The notes under the pieces are model-generated. The model worked only from the letters and a program-made list of their open reading frames with translations, ran no database searches and was not told the origin of the DNA. A DNA stretch of 12,517 nucleotides from Phormidesmis priestleyi. Lineage in GTDB: Bacteria > Cyanobacteriota > Cyanobacteriia > Phormidesmidales > Phormidesmidaceae. Of the stretch, positions 1 through 7,179 are shown one piece after another. The position numbers and the translations under genes are program-made. Every line of letters begins with the position of its first letter. Within the stretch, counting starts at the first letter, position 1. The stretch lies in the NCBI GenBank assembly GCA_003242115.1, contig QBMP01000095.1:1-12517 (forward strand). The letters are read 5' to 3'.

Positions 1-94
1 CAATTGAGATAGTATGAAAAGTAAGTTAACAATTTGGCTTGGTTGAAAGTTACGTAGCTTCTTCAATCAGATCTCTAAGCAAATTTCTAAACAA

Positions 95-523
95 ATGAAC
101 TTTTCTACTCAGCAGTTGCCCTCAGGAAAATGGGGTATTTATAGTGATTCTCGTCTGCTAGCAACGGTTTCTTGTAAGGAGACGTGTTTAGCAATTCTCT
201 CGAATCTTTCTACAGGTCGTCGAGATGCGCCTATTAATGATATCCATGCGCTCTATAAAGTTCCTGTGCTGCGCCATCAGTCATTGAAGCCCAGCGCGGT
301 TCAAAACGAAAGTCGCGATATAGCCTTACCGGCGACTGGCGCTGAGCTTTCAGCAAACGCCAAGTCCAAGGCTAGGTCAAAGTCAAAGTCAAAATCAAAA
401 TCCAAGGCGCAGTCAGACGCTAGAAAGCGTAGAGTGAGCCCCCCGTTAGAACAATCCCAACCATCCTCTAAGCAGCGCTCATCTAAAGTGAATAATCACG
501 CGAGCGTTGGCGCAGCTTCTTGA
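95..523 (+). CDS. Small hypothetical protein with a Ser/Lys-repeat basic tail
   Basis: This 142-residue protein has no function I can recognise. The first 40 residues look like a compact domain: a beta-hairpin-like LPSGKWGIYSDSRLLATV followed by a helix starting at CKETCLAIL. I believe similar short modules occur in other cyanobacterial hypothetical proteins, but I cannot search for them. From about residue 85 the chain is low complexity. Residues 90-112 alternate Ser/Ala with Lys/Arg, encoded by imperfect repeats of a 6-bp unit (aagtca and variants, about 360-415), and the rest is rich in Ser, Gln and Arg. The tail is strongly basic and probably disordered, so it could bind nucleic acid or membrane; that is inference. 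There is no signal peptide or membrane helix. No Shine-Dalgarno precedes the ATG. The stop codon overlaps the TTG start of the next gene (TTGA), suggesting translational coupling. Confidence 0.7.
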   Translation: MNFSTQQLPSGKWGIYSDSRLLATVSCKETCLAILSNLSTGRRDAPINDIHALYKVPVLRHQSLKPSAVQNESRDIALPATGAELSANAKSKARSKSKSKSKSKAQSDARKRRVSPPLEQSQPSSKQRSSKVNNHASVGAAS

Positions 524-1425
524 ATAGCGATTTAAAGGGGTTAGCTAGGGTTGCTGATAAGAGGTATCTAGGATACTTGGCCGCTGCACTGCTAACTTGG
601 CTGCTGATATGCGCTGCGCCCGTGCATACGGCTCATGCTTCAGTTCAGGCCGCCAAAGCCCAGGCCAAAGATCAGTCCAATTTCATTCAGGCCGAGTTTA
701 TTCAGGTCGTGTACTTAGCTGAAACCCATACAGATACCGCAGATCACCGGGCTCAGCTAGAAATTGTGCAGGCTTTGGCTGAGCAGGCTGGCCTTGAAGA
801 TAGAGAAGTTGCGATCGCCCTAGAAATGTTTCAGCGCCCGTTTCAGCCAGCACTCGATGCTTATTTGGCGGGAGAAATGACCGAAGCCGAGCTAATCGCT
901 CAGAGCGAATACGAGACGCGCTGGGGCTACGATTGGGAATTTTATGCTCCGATTTTGCGCTATGCCAAGGCTGAGAAAATAGCCGCGATCGCCCTCAACA
1001 CCCCGACTGAAATTACTCGCAAAGTCGCAAACAGTGGCCTCAGTAGCTTATCGCCCACAGATTTTGCTGATATTCCGCCCTTAGCCGACATCGACATCGC
1101 CGATCTTGCTTACCGAACCCGTATGGCTGAGGCTTTTGAAGCGCACGGCGGCGTTGGCAACAGCACTGGTTTTGAAAACTTTTTTGCTGCCCAAGTGCTT
1201 TGGGATGAAACGATGGCTGATCGAATTGTGCAACAGCTAATTGCAGAACCGGCTCAGCAGGTGATTGTGCTCGTTGGAGAAGGGCACGTTGCCTATAACC
1301 AGGGCATTGTGAGCCGGGTAGCGCGGCGGCTACCTGATGTGAAGCAGCTCAGTATTAGACTCATGCCGATAGAGAGCGAAGTAGAGCCAGGATTTGCCGA
1401 TGCAGTTTGGTTCACTTCGCCCTAG
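520..1425 (+). CDS. ChaN-family (DUF399) exported haem-binding-like protein
   Basis: This 301-residue protein belongs to the ChaN/DUF399 family, whose Campylobacter jejuni member binds haem at the cell surface; the role in cyanobacteria is not established. A basic N-terminus and hydrophobic segment at residues 17-33, ending at an AHA/S site near residue 40, form a signal peptide. There is no lipobox, so the mature protein is probably periplasmic. Family signatures are present in order: the YLAETH motif (Glu68, His70), EMFQRPFQPALDAYLAGEMTEAEL at 102-125, RWGYDWEFYAPILRYA at 134-149, LNTPTEITRKVA at 159-170, QVLWDETMADRI, and the C-terminal GEGHVAYNQGI. Most relatives have LGETH, so Ala67 is a small departure. 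The start is TTG; no in-frame ATG or GTG precedes the signal sequence. The TTG lies inside the previous gene's stop (4-nt TTGA overlap), so both genes are probably one transcript. Length is normal for the family. Confidence 0.88.
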   Translation: MNSDLKGLARVADKRYLGYLAAALLTWLLICAAPVHTAHASVQAAKAQAKDQSNFIQAEFIQVVYLAETHTDTADHRAQLEIVQALAEQAGLEDREVAIALEMFQRPFQPALDAYLAGEMTEAELIAQSEYETRWGYDWEFYAPILRYAKAEKIAAIALNTPTEITRKVANSGLSSLSPTDFADIPPLADIDIADLAYRTRMAEAFEAHGGVGNSTGFENFFAAQVLWDETMADRIVQQLIAEPAQQVIVLVGEGHVAYNQGIVSRVARRLPDVKQLSIRLMPIESEVEPGFADAVWFTSP

Positions 1426-1448
1426 CAGATGCAGGGCAGATGGGCTTT

Positions 1449-1464
1449 CTAGCAGATCTGCTAG
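1449..1464. terminator. Palindrome between convergent genes, possible bidirectional terminator
   Basis: A perfect 16-bp palindrome (ctagcagatctgctag) lies in the 47-nt gap between the stop codon of the ChaN-family gene and the stop codon of rlmN. It is 23 nt past the first stop and 8 nt past the second. It could fold as a short hairpin in either transcript. There is no T-tract on either side, so it is not a classical intrinsic terminator, and terminator function is inference. Variants of the same agcaga/tctgct hexamer also occur at 1424-1436 and 1465-1475. Confidence 0.35.
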
Positions 1465-1472
1465 TCTGCTCT

Positions 1473-2570
1473 CTAGCTGACCGACGAGACGGCCTTAGAA
1501 GCTCTGAGCTGACCGCAGGCGGCGTCTTTATCGAGTCCGCGCGAATAGCGAACGCTGACGGTAATGCCTTTCTCTTTGAGCTGCTGCGTAAATTCTTCTA
1601 CTCGCTGACGAGTGGGCCTTTGGTAATCAACTTCGGTAATCGGATTGTAGGGAATCAGGTTGACATGGCTCTGAAAGCCGCGCAGCTCACTGGCAAGCTC
1701 TAGGGCATGTTCACGCTGATCGTTTAAGTCTGCCAGCACAACGTATTCAAAGGTGACCCGGCGACCCGTGATTTTTACATAGTCGCGGCACTCATCTAGC
1801 AGATCTTTCAGCGGGTATTTTTCGGCGCTTGGAATTAGCTGAACCCGCTGCGTTTGGTTGCTGGCATGAAGACTCACCGCGAGGGTGATTTGCAGGCGCT
1901 GTTCGGCAAGGCGGCGAATGTAGCCAGGAATGCCGACCGTCGAAACTGTGATCATCCGCTGGCCAATGCCGATGTCTTGATTGAGCGATCGCACTGCTGC
2001 CACCACATTCTCAGTATTTAAAAGCGGCTCGCCCATCCCCATAAAGACAATATTGCTGACTCGCCGCTGAAAATCTTCCTGAACGGTGAGCACCTGATCG
2101 ACAATTTCATGCACTTCTAAGTTACGGGCAAAGCCGCCTTTACCCGTCGCGCAAAAGTCGCAGCCCATCGGACAGCCAATTTGAGAAGAGACGCATACCG
2201 TCAGGCGCTTATCTGAAGGAATACCCACCGCTTCGATAATGTGGCCATCGATGAGCTTGAGCAGATATTTGATCGTGCCATCAGGTGATACGGAGCGGTA
2301 GTGAAGCTGCGATCGCCCGATGGGAAAATCTTTGAGCTGCGATCGCCACTGCTTAGAAAATACCGTCACCTCATCAAGTGAGCGAATGCCCTTGCCATAA
2401 ATCCACTGGTGCAGCTGTTTGCCTCGATAGGCAGGCTGTCCCTGCTGCATCACCCACTCAGTCAGCGACTCTAGCGAGCGACCGAGCAGCGGAGCTTCGG
2501 TAGGCCGCTCACTCAGATGAATCGGTTCAACGGCTGAGACGTCAGCGGTTTTTTCAACTGTTTCGACCAT
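1473..2570 (-). CDS. rlmN: Dual-specificity 23S rRNA (A2503) / tRNA (A37) C2-methyltransferase RlmN
   Basis: RlmN is a radical-SAM enzyme that methylates C2 of A2503 in 23S rRNA and A37 of some tRNAs, using a transient methyl-cysteine. Residue numbers here count from the ATG at 2570 (365 residues). The iron-sulfur motif CxxxCxxC is at Cys133, Cys137 and Cys140, in [19 protein letters not shown]. The first catalytic Cys is Cys126 (CVSSQIGC), and the methyl-accepting Cys is Cys352, in [17 protein letters not shown] supplies the SAM-binding GEP motif. The N-terminal accessory domain ([14 protein letters not shown]) is present. An in-frame TTG at 2603 would add 11 residues ([11 protein letters not shown]), but the ATG better fits the family. 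A GAGGG lies about 12 nt upstream, which is a loose fit. The stomatin-like gene lies 79 nt upstream on the same strand, so the two may be cotranscribed. All catalytic residues are intact. Confidence 0.95.
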   Translation of the reverse strand: MVETVEKTADVSAVEPIHLSERPTEAPLLGRSLESLTEWVMQQGQPAYRGKQLHQWIYGKGIRSLDEVTVFSKQWRSQLKDFPIGRSQLHYRSVSPDGTIKYLLKLIDGHIIEAVGIPSDKRLTVCVSSQIGCPMGCDFCATGKGGFARNLEVHEIVDQVLTVQEDFQRRVSNIVFMGMGEPLLNTENVVAAVRSLNQDIGIGQRMITVSTVGIPGYIRRLAEQRLQITLAVSLHASNQTQRVQLIPSAEKYPLKDLLDECRDYVKITGRRVTFEYVVLADLNDQREHALELASELRGFQSHVNLIPYNPITEVDYQRPTRQRVEEFTQQLKEKGITVSVRYSRGLDKDAACGQLRASKAVSSVS

Positions 2571-2622
2571 AAAAAAATAGATCCCTCTAGCGACATCCCT
2601 CAAAAAACTACGTCAGAACTTA

Positions 2623-2649
2623 GTGATTAAAAAACTGTGATTAAAAAAA
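2623..2649. repeat. 14-bp tandem repeat in the SPFH-rlmN gap
   Basis: Two near-perfect copies of gtgattaaaaaact (2623-2636 and 2637-2649, the second ending in extra A residues) sit just past the stop of the stomatin-like gene. A third, partial copy (gcgattag) runs over the end of that gene at 2653-2660. The segment is A-rich on the plus strand, hence T-rich in the transcript. I see no stem that would make it a terminator. It looks like local slippage duplication. Confidence 0.6.
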
Positions 2650-3435
2650 TTAGCGATTAGAAGCGTCGCCCTCGTTGATGAGATCTACCAGGCCCTCTGT
2701 CAATGAGCGAGGATCCATAAATAAGACTTTAGAGTTTTCGCTCTCACCAATTTTCTGATTAGCCTCAACGTAGCGCTGCGCCAGCATATAATTTAGCACT
2801 TCGCGCTGATTGTCTGTTTCTTCCAGGGCTCTGGAGAGCAACTGCATCGATTTTACGGTCGCTTCGGCCTCCAAAATAGTGGCGCGTTTTTTAAATTCGG
2901 CCTCGGCCTCCTGCTGCATCGCATCAACCACGTTCTGCGGCGGATCGAGCTTTTGAATTTCCACTCGGTTAATTTTCAGTCCCCACGGTGCAGTCGCCTC
3001 ATCCAGCACATCTAGCAGGGCCCGATTTATCGTCTCGCGAGAAGAAAACAGGCTCTGAAAATCCATTTTGCCGACCTCAGAGCGCAGCGCCGTAATCACC
3101 AGTTCCTGCATGGCAAACTCTACATCTTCAATCGCGTAGTAGGTGCGCTCAAGGTTGTAAATGCGCCAGTAAATAATGGCGTCCACCTTAAGGTTAACGC
3201 TGTCTTTGGTAATCGCGCTCTGCGGCTCAATATCGAGCGTTTGCTCTCGCATGGTGTCTTGCAGCACCACTGAATCGAGCAGGGGCACAATGAAATTGAG
3301 TCCGGGTTCGAGCGTGCCTCTATAGCGGCCCAAGCGTTCGACAAGAGCCGCGTTGCCCTCTTTAATAATGCGCACTGAGCCGACGGTATAGCCAAAAAGC
3401 AAAAAAGAAAGGATGGCTAGGATGGACGAAACCAT
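2650..3435 (-). CDS. Stomatin/prohibitin-like SPFH (band 7) membrane protein
   Basis: This 261-residue protein has the stomatin plan. An N-terminal membrane segment (residues 3-20, ILAILSFLLFGYTVGSV) is followed by an SPFH domain from about 21 to 180, with the family signatures ALVERLGRYRGTLEPGLNFIVP, DSVNLKVDAIIYWRI and ALRSEVGKMDFQSLFSSRE. A helical segment at about 165-225 (QQEAEAEFKKRATILEAEA) is a likely coiled coil for oligomerisation. A short tail carries the SKVLFMDP segment common in bacterial stomatins. Such proteins form ring or cage assemblies at membrane microdomains and often affect membrane proteases; E. coli QmcA is a relative. An NfeD-type partner gene commonly sits next to bacterial stomatins, but none is visible here. 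The tail is slightly shorter than in many relatives. The gene is probably cotranscribed with rlmN, 79 nt downstream. The ATG start is unambiguous, with no strong Shine-Dalgarno. Confidence 0.93.
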   Translation of the reverse strand: MVSSILAILSFLLFGYTVGSVRIIKEGNAALVERLGRYRGTLEPGLNFIVPLLDSVVLQDTMREQTLDIEPQSAITKDSVNLKVDAIIYWRIYNLERTYYAIEDVEFAMQELVITALRSEVGKMDFQSLFSSRETINRALLDVLDEATAPWGLKINRVEIQKLDPPQNVVDAMQQEAEAEFKKRATILEAEATVKSMQLLSRALEETDNQREVLNYMLAQRYVEANQKIGESENSKVLFMDPRSLTEGLVDLINEGDASNR

Positions 3436-3485
3436 GAAGGTGACTCTGGGAGTGTGCTCTTTTGATTAGCACGTTTGCCGACGAA

Positions 3486-3527
3486 AGTATAGACGAAAAG
3501 TATAAACCCAAACTTCGGTGCTGTGAC
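3486..3527 (-). promoter_or_regulatory. Candidate promoter of the SPFH-rlmN unit with a duplicated -10
   Basis: Reading the minus strand, GTCACA (3522-3527, four of six matches to TTGACA) is followed after 17 nt by TATACT (3499-3504, five of six matches to TATAAT). This would start transcription near 3492, about 57 nt before the ATG at 3435. A second TATACT (3486-3491) lies 13 nt further on, because a 12-13 bp unit (gacgaaagtata, gacgaaaagtata on the plus strand) is duplicated at 3480-3504. The positional fit is good, but no experiment supports it. Confidence 0.45.
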
Positions 3528-3724
3528 TATATCTCCCGTGTGTTTCGCTAGAAAACGCCCAGTGGCCTGCGGGAACGTTAGTGGCAAGCGCGCAATATGA
3601 GCTGAAATCTAGCTTTTAGCTTCTATATTCAAGGCTTTTTCATCAAATTTGGCTGATTGAATCGGCCTGAACGTTGAGAGGCATCTTATTAAGTTCATTT
3701 GATATTACCCAGTTTATCGAACCA

Positions 3725-3754
3725 GTCCATCTCGCTTAAGTCCATCTCACTCAA
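3725..3754. repeat. Two-copy 15-bp tandem repeat upstream of the exported protein gene
   Basis: gtccatctcgcttaa (3725-3739) is followed directly by gtccatctcactcaa (3740-3754), matching at 13 of 15 positions. It ends 38 nt before the ATG at 3793, so it falls in the leader or promoter of that gene. The copies could be two turns of a protein-binding site or simple slippage; the sequence does not decide. Confidence 0.6.
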
Positions 3755-3792
3755 TTCTAATTAACCTCAACCCATACCCTCAGCAGATAGCC

Positions 3793-4527
3793 ATGTCCGC
3801 ATATCCTCCTGCCTTTACCAAATACGGTGAAAAATACGCTCAGCAAACCGCACGCCTGCTTCAAAGCGCCCAAAAAATTTTGACCTGTGGCCTGTTCGGT
3901 AGCTTGTTAGGGGGTGGGTGGCCTCAGGCCCCGGCTGCCGCGCAAGTGCCCAGCGCCGACTTACACTGCTACGTCCAGAGCCCAGAAGGCGTTCAATACG
4001 ATCTTAGCGCCTTATGCCCTGGCTTTGCGGAGTCGCAAGCAGTCGTGCTGCAAACGGGTGATGTTCAAGTCACGCTGCGCTGGAATACCGCTGACGATCT
4101 CGATTTGTACGTGCGAGATCCATTTAATGATGAGGTGTCTTACTTTAATCCGGCGATCGCCTCAGGTGGCCAACTCGATATTGATGCGAATGCAGGTTGC
4201 GCCGAGCGCATGGCCGCTCCCGTCGAAAATATCTTTTGGCCAACCGGCGGCGGCGCGCCCGGTAACTATGTAGTGAGAGTTGAGCTATTTAGCCACTGCG
4301 GCGCTGAAGTGCCGATTAGCTTTACATTAGACACCTTAATTCGAGGTGAGGTACAAACTCGAACAGGTAACGTTTCAGCTAGCCAGACTTCCGTGAGCTT
4401 TCCCTTTACCTTCCCGGCCGCCGCTGCGGCTAATCCTGCTGCCTCAGGTGCAAGTTCAACGGCTAGCGTAGTGCCCCGCTTAGCACCTAGTGCCCAAACG
4501 CTACCGCCAGTTCCTACGGGTCGTTAG
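3793..4527 (+). CDS. Exported protein with a YfaP/DUF2135-like beta-sandwich domain
   Basis: This 244-residue protein has a long N-terminus with a moderately hydrophobic stretch (about residues 29-43) and an AAA/Q cleavage-like site near residue 50, so it is probably periplasmic or outer-membrane exposed. The next segment, CYVQSPEGVQYDLSALC (59-75), is a paired-Cys motif that I recall from many cyanobacterial exported proteins. Residues 90-170 carry the core domain: VTLRWNTADDLDLYVRDP, then ASGGQLDIDANAGC, then GNYVVRVELFSHCG. The W..DDLDLyV.DP and GGQLD.D signatures match YfaP/DUF2135-type beta-sandwich domains. Cys136 and Cys169 could form a second disulfide. The C-terminal 45 residues are Ala/Ser/Pro-rich and probably disordered. 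The biochemical function is unknown. The gene is convergent with the histidine kinase and divergent from the stomatin-like gene. The ATG lacks a clear Shine-Dalgarno. Confidence 0.8.
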   Translation: MSAYPPAFTKYGEKYAQQTARLLQSAQKILTCGLFGSLLGGGWPQAPAAAQVPSADLHCYVQSPEGVQYDLSALCPGFAESQAVVLQTGDVQVTLRWNTADDLDLYVRDPFNDEVSYFNPAIASGGQLDIDANAGCAERMAAPVENIFWPTGGGAPGNYVVRVELFSHCGAEVPISFTLDTLIRGEVQTRTGNVSASQTSVSFPFTFPAAAAANPAASGASSTASVVPRLAPSAQTLPPVPTGR

Positions 4528-4550
4528 CGTAGGGCGTTAGAGCTGCTGTC

Positions 4551-4592
4551 TAGTGATTCTGTCTGGCGATTGGTCTGGCGATTGAATCACTA
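4551..4592. terminator. Hairpin enclosing a perfect 12-bp tandem repeat, between convergent genes
   Basis: The 9-bp arms tagtgattc (4551-4559) and gaatcacta (4584-4592) are perfectly complementary. They enclose a loop made almost entirely of two identical 12-bp units, gtctggcgattg (4561-4572 and 4573-4584). The structure fills the 70-nt gap between the stop codons of the exported-protein gene and the histidine kinase gene. It may end transcripts from both sides, but no T-tract follows the stem, so this is inference from position and symmetry. Confidence 0.45.
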
Positions 4593-4597
4593 ACCGA

Positions 4598-6274
4598 TCA
4601 CTGGCTAGAAAACGCTAAGGGCAGCTCCACTAAGAAAGCCGTTTGACCATGACTGCTCTCCACCGTGATAGTGCCTTCTAAATGTCCGACCAGCTTTTGG
4701 ACTAATGCTAGCCCTAGCCCAGTGCCGCCCTGCTTCCAAGGATCGGCGCTAGGAACCCGGTAAAATTTGTCAAAAATGCGCAGACGCTCTTCTTCGGCAA
4801 TTTCAACGCCGGTATTGACCACACTGAAGCGCATAATGCTTTGTTCACCTGCGATCGCAATATGGATGCTGTGATCTGGGGGGGTGTACTTACAGGCGTT
4901 ATTGATCAGTTCGGCCAGGACTCGCTCAATGCTGGCAAGATCTGAACGCAGTTCGGGCAGATCTGCGGGGATGGTGAGGGTGAGCATTTGCTGCCGAGAT
5001 TTGGCGCGGGGCTGAAAGCCATTGACCAGGTTAGGCAGCCAGTTTGCCAGACCAATCGGCTGAATGATCATCGGATGGTTGCCAACATCGAGCCGCTGCA
5101 AATCGAGCAGGTCATTGATCAGGCTAATCTCGCGTTCGCACTCTTCTGCGAGAATGCGGTAGTAGCGGGCAATGCGGCTCTGTTCTAAATGAGGCTTTGC
5201 CAGCTCTTGATCGAGGTCATGCGCTTGGTTGAGCGTGATACCGAGTAGCTGCAAGGCAACGCGCATACTGGTGACCGGGGTGCGCAACTCGTGCGAGACG
5301 GTGCTGAGAAAGTCGTCTTTGAGGGTGTTGACGCGCTCCAGTTCACGCACTTGAGACTGAGATTCTTGGTAGAGGCGGGCTTGCCGAATGGCGATTGCAC
5401 ATTGATTCGTCACCTGCTGCACGAGCCGAATATCTATCTCAGCAAGGCTTTCATTGACATCATTGATTAGCCACAAATCGCCCAAAACGCCGCGATCATC
5501 GCGAATCGGGGCGGCAAACATAGAGACTCTGCCGCGCTCAGGGTGGGGGGCAATTGAGCAAAACTGTAGATAGGAGCCATCTAAAAGCTGATGGTAGACC
5601 TCGGAGTAGGCTTCCATTTGCGACACCCGGCCGCGCATGGATGGATAGCCTGCTGAGCAGCATTCGTAATACACCGTGGAGGTGCCTTGCTCTAGGTCAT
5701 AAAGAGCGGTGTTGGCGGCTTTGACATGCAGCACATCGACCAGCGCGTCAACAGCGGTTTGTAAAATATGCTGCTCGTCGAGGCTATCGCGAACGCGGTC
5801 GGTGAGGCGCTTGAGGGTGGATTCTAGCTTGAGGGCAGTTTTTAGCTCGGCGCGGTTGGCTTTCAGCTCTTGGCTGAGGGTTTTGTTGGTCTGCTGGATA
5901 TGAGCGATGGCGGTCACATCCTTCAAGGTGCTGACTAGCGCCATTTGACCTTCAATTTCAATCAGCTTGTGCTGCGCGATCATCTGACAGTCTGAGTGAA
6001 ATATTAACGGGATAGAGCTTTCCTGGCCCGTTGCGAAAAAAGTGCTATCTTGCCGAGCTATTTGCTGTGCCAGCGGCTGCGGCAAAAAATCGGCTTCGCT
6101 GCGGCCTACAATTGCCTCAGCAGATAGGCCTATGAGCATAGCGGCAGCTTCGTTTACATAGAGCCACTGGTGCTGATTGTTTTTGATGTAGATAGGTTGG
6201 GCGATCGCGCTCAAAACATCAAACATAGCAACTGATCCAGATAGGCTTTCCGCTAGACTCTTGGATAGGCTCAT
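4598..6274 (-). CDS. PAS-GAF sensor histidine kinase, soluble
   Basis: This 558-residue kinase starts at the ATG at 6274; a TTG at 6292 would add six residues. Numbers here use the ATG. A PAS domain lies at about 18-124 (PIYIKNNQHQWLYVNEAA) and a coiled linker at 125-160. A GAF domain follows at about 165-300, then the HisKA domain with the phosphorylated His328 in FLSTVSHELRTPV. The HATPase has an N-box (ELINNACKYT, Asn458/459), a G1 region, RIFDKFYR, and a G2 box, GGTGLGL, at 516-522. There is no membrane segment, so it senses a cytoplasmic signal or ligand through PAS/GAF. The G1 box reads NTGVE instead of DTGxG (Asn487, Glu491). I recall similar variants in other cyanobacterial kinases, so the protein is not necessarily dead. 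No response regulator is adjacent, so it is probably an orphan kinase. GAF shows no obvious bilin-binding Cys motif. Confidence 0.92.
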   Translation of the reverse strand: MSLSKSLAESLSGSVAMFDVLSAIAQPIYIKNNQHQWLYVNEAAAMLIGLSAEAIVGRSEADFLPQPLAQQIARQDSTFFATGQESSIPLIFHSDCQMIAQHKLIEIEGQMALVSTLKDVTAIAHIQQTNKTLSQELKANRAELKTALKLESTLKRLTDRVRDSLDEQHILQTAVDALVDVLHVKAANTALYDLEQGTSTVYYECCSAGYPSMRGRVSQMEAYSEVYHQLLDGSYLQFCSIAPHPERGRVSMFAAPIRDDRGVLGDLWLINDVNESLAEIDIRLVQQVTNQCAIAIRQARLYQESQSQVRELERVNTLKDDFLSTVSHELRTPVTSMRVALQLLGITLNQAHDLDQELAKPHLEQSRIARYYRILAEECEREISLINDLLDLQRLDVGNHPMIIQPIGLANWLPNLVNGFQPRAKSRQQMLTLTIPADLPELRSDLASIERVLAELINNACKYTPPDHSIHIAIAGEQSIMRFSVVNTGVEIAEEERLRIFDKFYRVPSADPWKQGGTGLGLALVQKLVGHLEGTITVESSHGQTAFLVELPLAFSSQ

Positions 6275-6513
6275 TAGGCAATCTTTAGGCAATTTGACAA
6301 GCAGTTTGACGGATCTTTCAACAAGAATTAAGGCTACCCTTTTCGGCAGTCAGAATATAAGGCATTGTTGATATATACGCTGTAATCCGGAAGCCAGCCT
6401 CAGAGAATTTACAGAGAATCCGTATAAATGCTGGCAAAAGCTCAAAAAGCAGTGCTTCTACGGAGGTACTGCCCCTTAATTAGCACACTCTACTTTTGAC
6501 TTTCAACAATTCT

Positions 6514-7179
6514 ATGGTTTCTGCACTGGTTTCCGCACTGGTCTCTCCTACTGTCAATGGTTCTACCGGCTCTATGACAGGCTCACCATCGCCCCTACGA
6601 CTAGGGGTGATGGCTTCGGGCAGCGGCAGTAATTTTGAGGCTATAGCTCAAGCTATTGCCGCAGGCGATCTCAACGCCAGCATCGAAGTTGTGATCTATA
6701 ACAACCCTGGGGCCAAAGTCGTGGATAGAGCCGCCCGACTCGGCATTCCTGTGCAGCTTTTAGATCACCGCTGCTTTGAGCAGCGAGAGGCATTAGATGA
6801 AGCGATCGCTCAGTCACTGCAAGCTTACCAAGTGGAGTGGGTGATTATGGCGGGCTGGATGCGGCGGGTGAGTCAGCGGCTGATTTCGGCCTTTCCCAAT
6901 CGGATTCTCAATATTCACCCCAGCTTGCTACCCAGCTTCCCGGGCGTGCGGGCAGTCGAACAAGCCCTAGCCGCCGGGGTCAAAATAGTAGGCTGCACCG
7001 TGCACTATGTCGAATTAGTCGTCGATAGCGGGCCAATTATCATGCAGGCAGCGGTGCCAGTACTCCCCGATGATACGGCAGCGACGCTACAGGCCAGGAT
7101 TCAGCAGCAGGAACATTTAATTTTTCCGCAGGCGATCGCCCTAGCCGCTCAGCAGCCAACTCAGCGCCCGACGCACTGA
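6514..7179 (+). CDS. purN: Phosphoribosylglycinamide formyltransferase (GAR transformylase)
   Basis: PurN transfers a formyl group from 10-formyltetrahydrofolate to GAR, the third step of purine synthesis, in the cytosol. Numbers use the ATG at 6514 (221 residues). The fold begins at PLRLGVMASGSGSNFEAIAQ (about 27-46), the phosphate-binding loop. The catalytic triad is intact: Asn133 and His135 in LNIHPSLLPSFPG, and Asp171 in VVDSGPII. GWMRR corresponds to the folate-site region. About 26 residues before the core are a Ser/Val/Thr-rich extension absent from E. coli PurN, partly encoded by a 12-bp repeat (VSALVSALVS). The start is uncertain. A TTG at 6496 adds six residues, and an ATG at 6574 would remove the extension; none has a convincing Shine-Dalgarno. 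The gene stands alone, divergent from the histidine kinase and separated from other pur genes, as is usual in cyanobacteria. Confidence 0.94.
   Translation: MVSALVSALVSPTVNGSTGSMTGSPSPLRLGVMASGSGSNFEAIAQAIAAGDLNASIEVVIYNNPGAKVVDRAARLGIPVQLLDHRCFEQREALDEAIAQSLQAYQVEWVIMAGWMRRVSQRLISAFPNRILNIHPSLLPSFPGVRAVEQALAAGVKIVGCTVHYVELVVDSGPIIMQAAVPVLPDDTAATLQARIQQQEHLIFPQAIALAAQQPTQRPTH

Larger units (their letters stand above)
3436..3792. other. Gene-free divergent intergenic region
   Basis: These 357 nt separate the stomatin-like gene from the divergent exported-protein gene. They hold the duplicated -10 promoter candidate for the minus-strand unit (3486-3527) and a 15-bp tandem repeat near the plus-strand gene (3725-3754). 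No ORF with homology, RNA gene or riboswitch-like fold was recognised. Confidence 0.6.

Noticed and set aside
1407..1703. 98-codon plus-strand ORF overlapping the end of the ChaN-family gene and antisense to rlmN
   Set aside because: It mostly lies opposite the conserved C-terminal coding of rlmN and shows no family resemblance, so it is a shadow frame.
3914..4273. 119-codon frame within the exported-protein gene
   Set aside because: It lies entirely inside the better-supported frame carrying the signal peptide and beta-sandwich motifs, so it is a shadow.
6462..6467. GGAGGT, a perfect Shine-Dalgarno core upstream of purN
   Set aside because: No start codon lies at usable spacing after it; the nearest purN starts are about 29 nt or more downstream.
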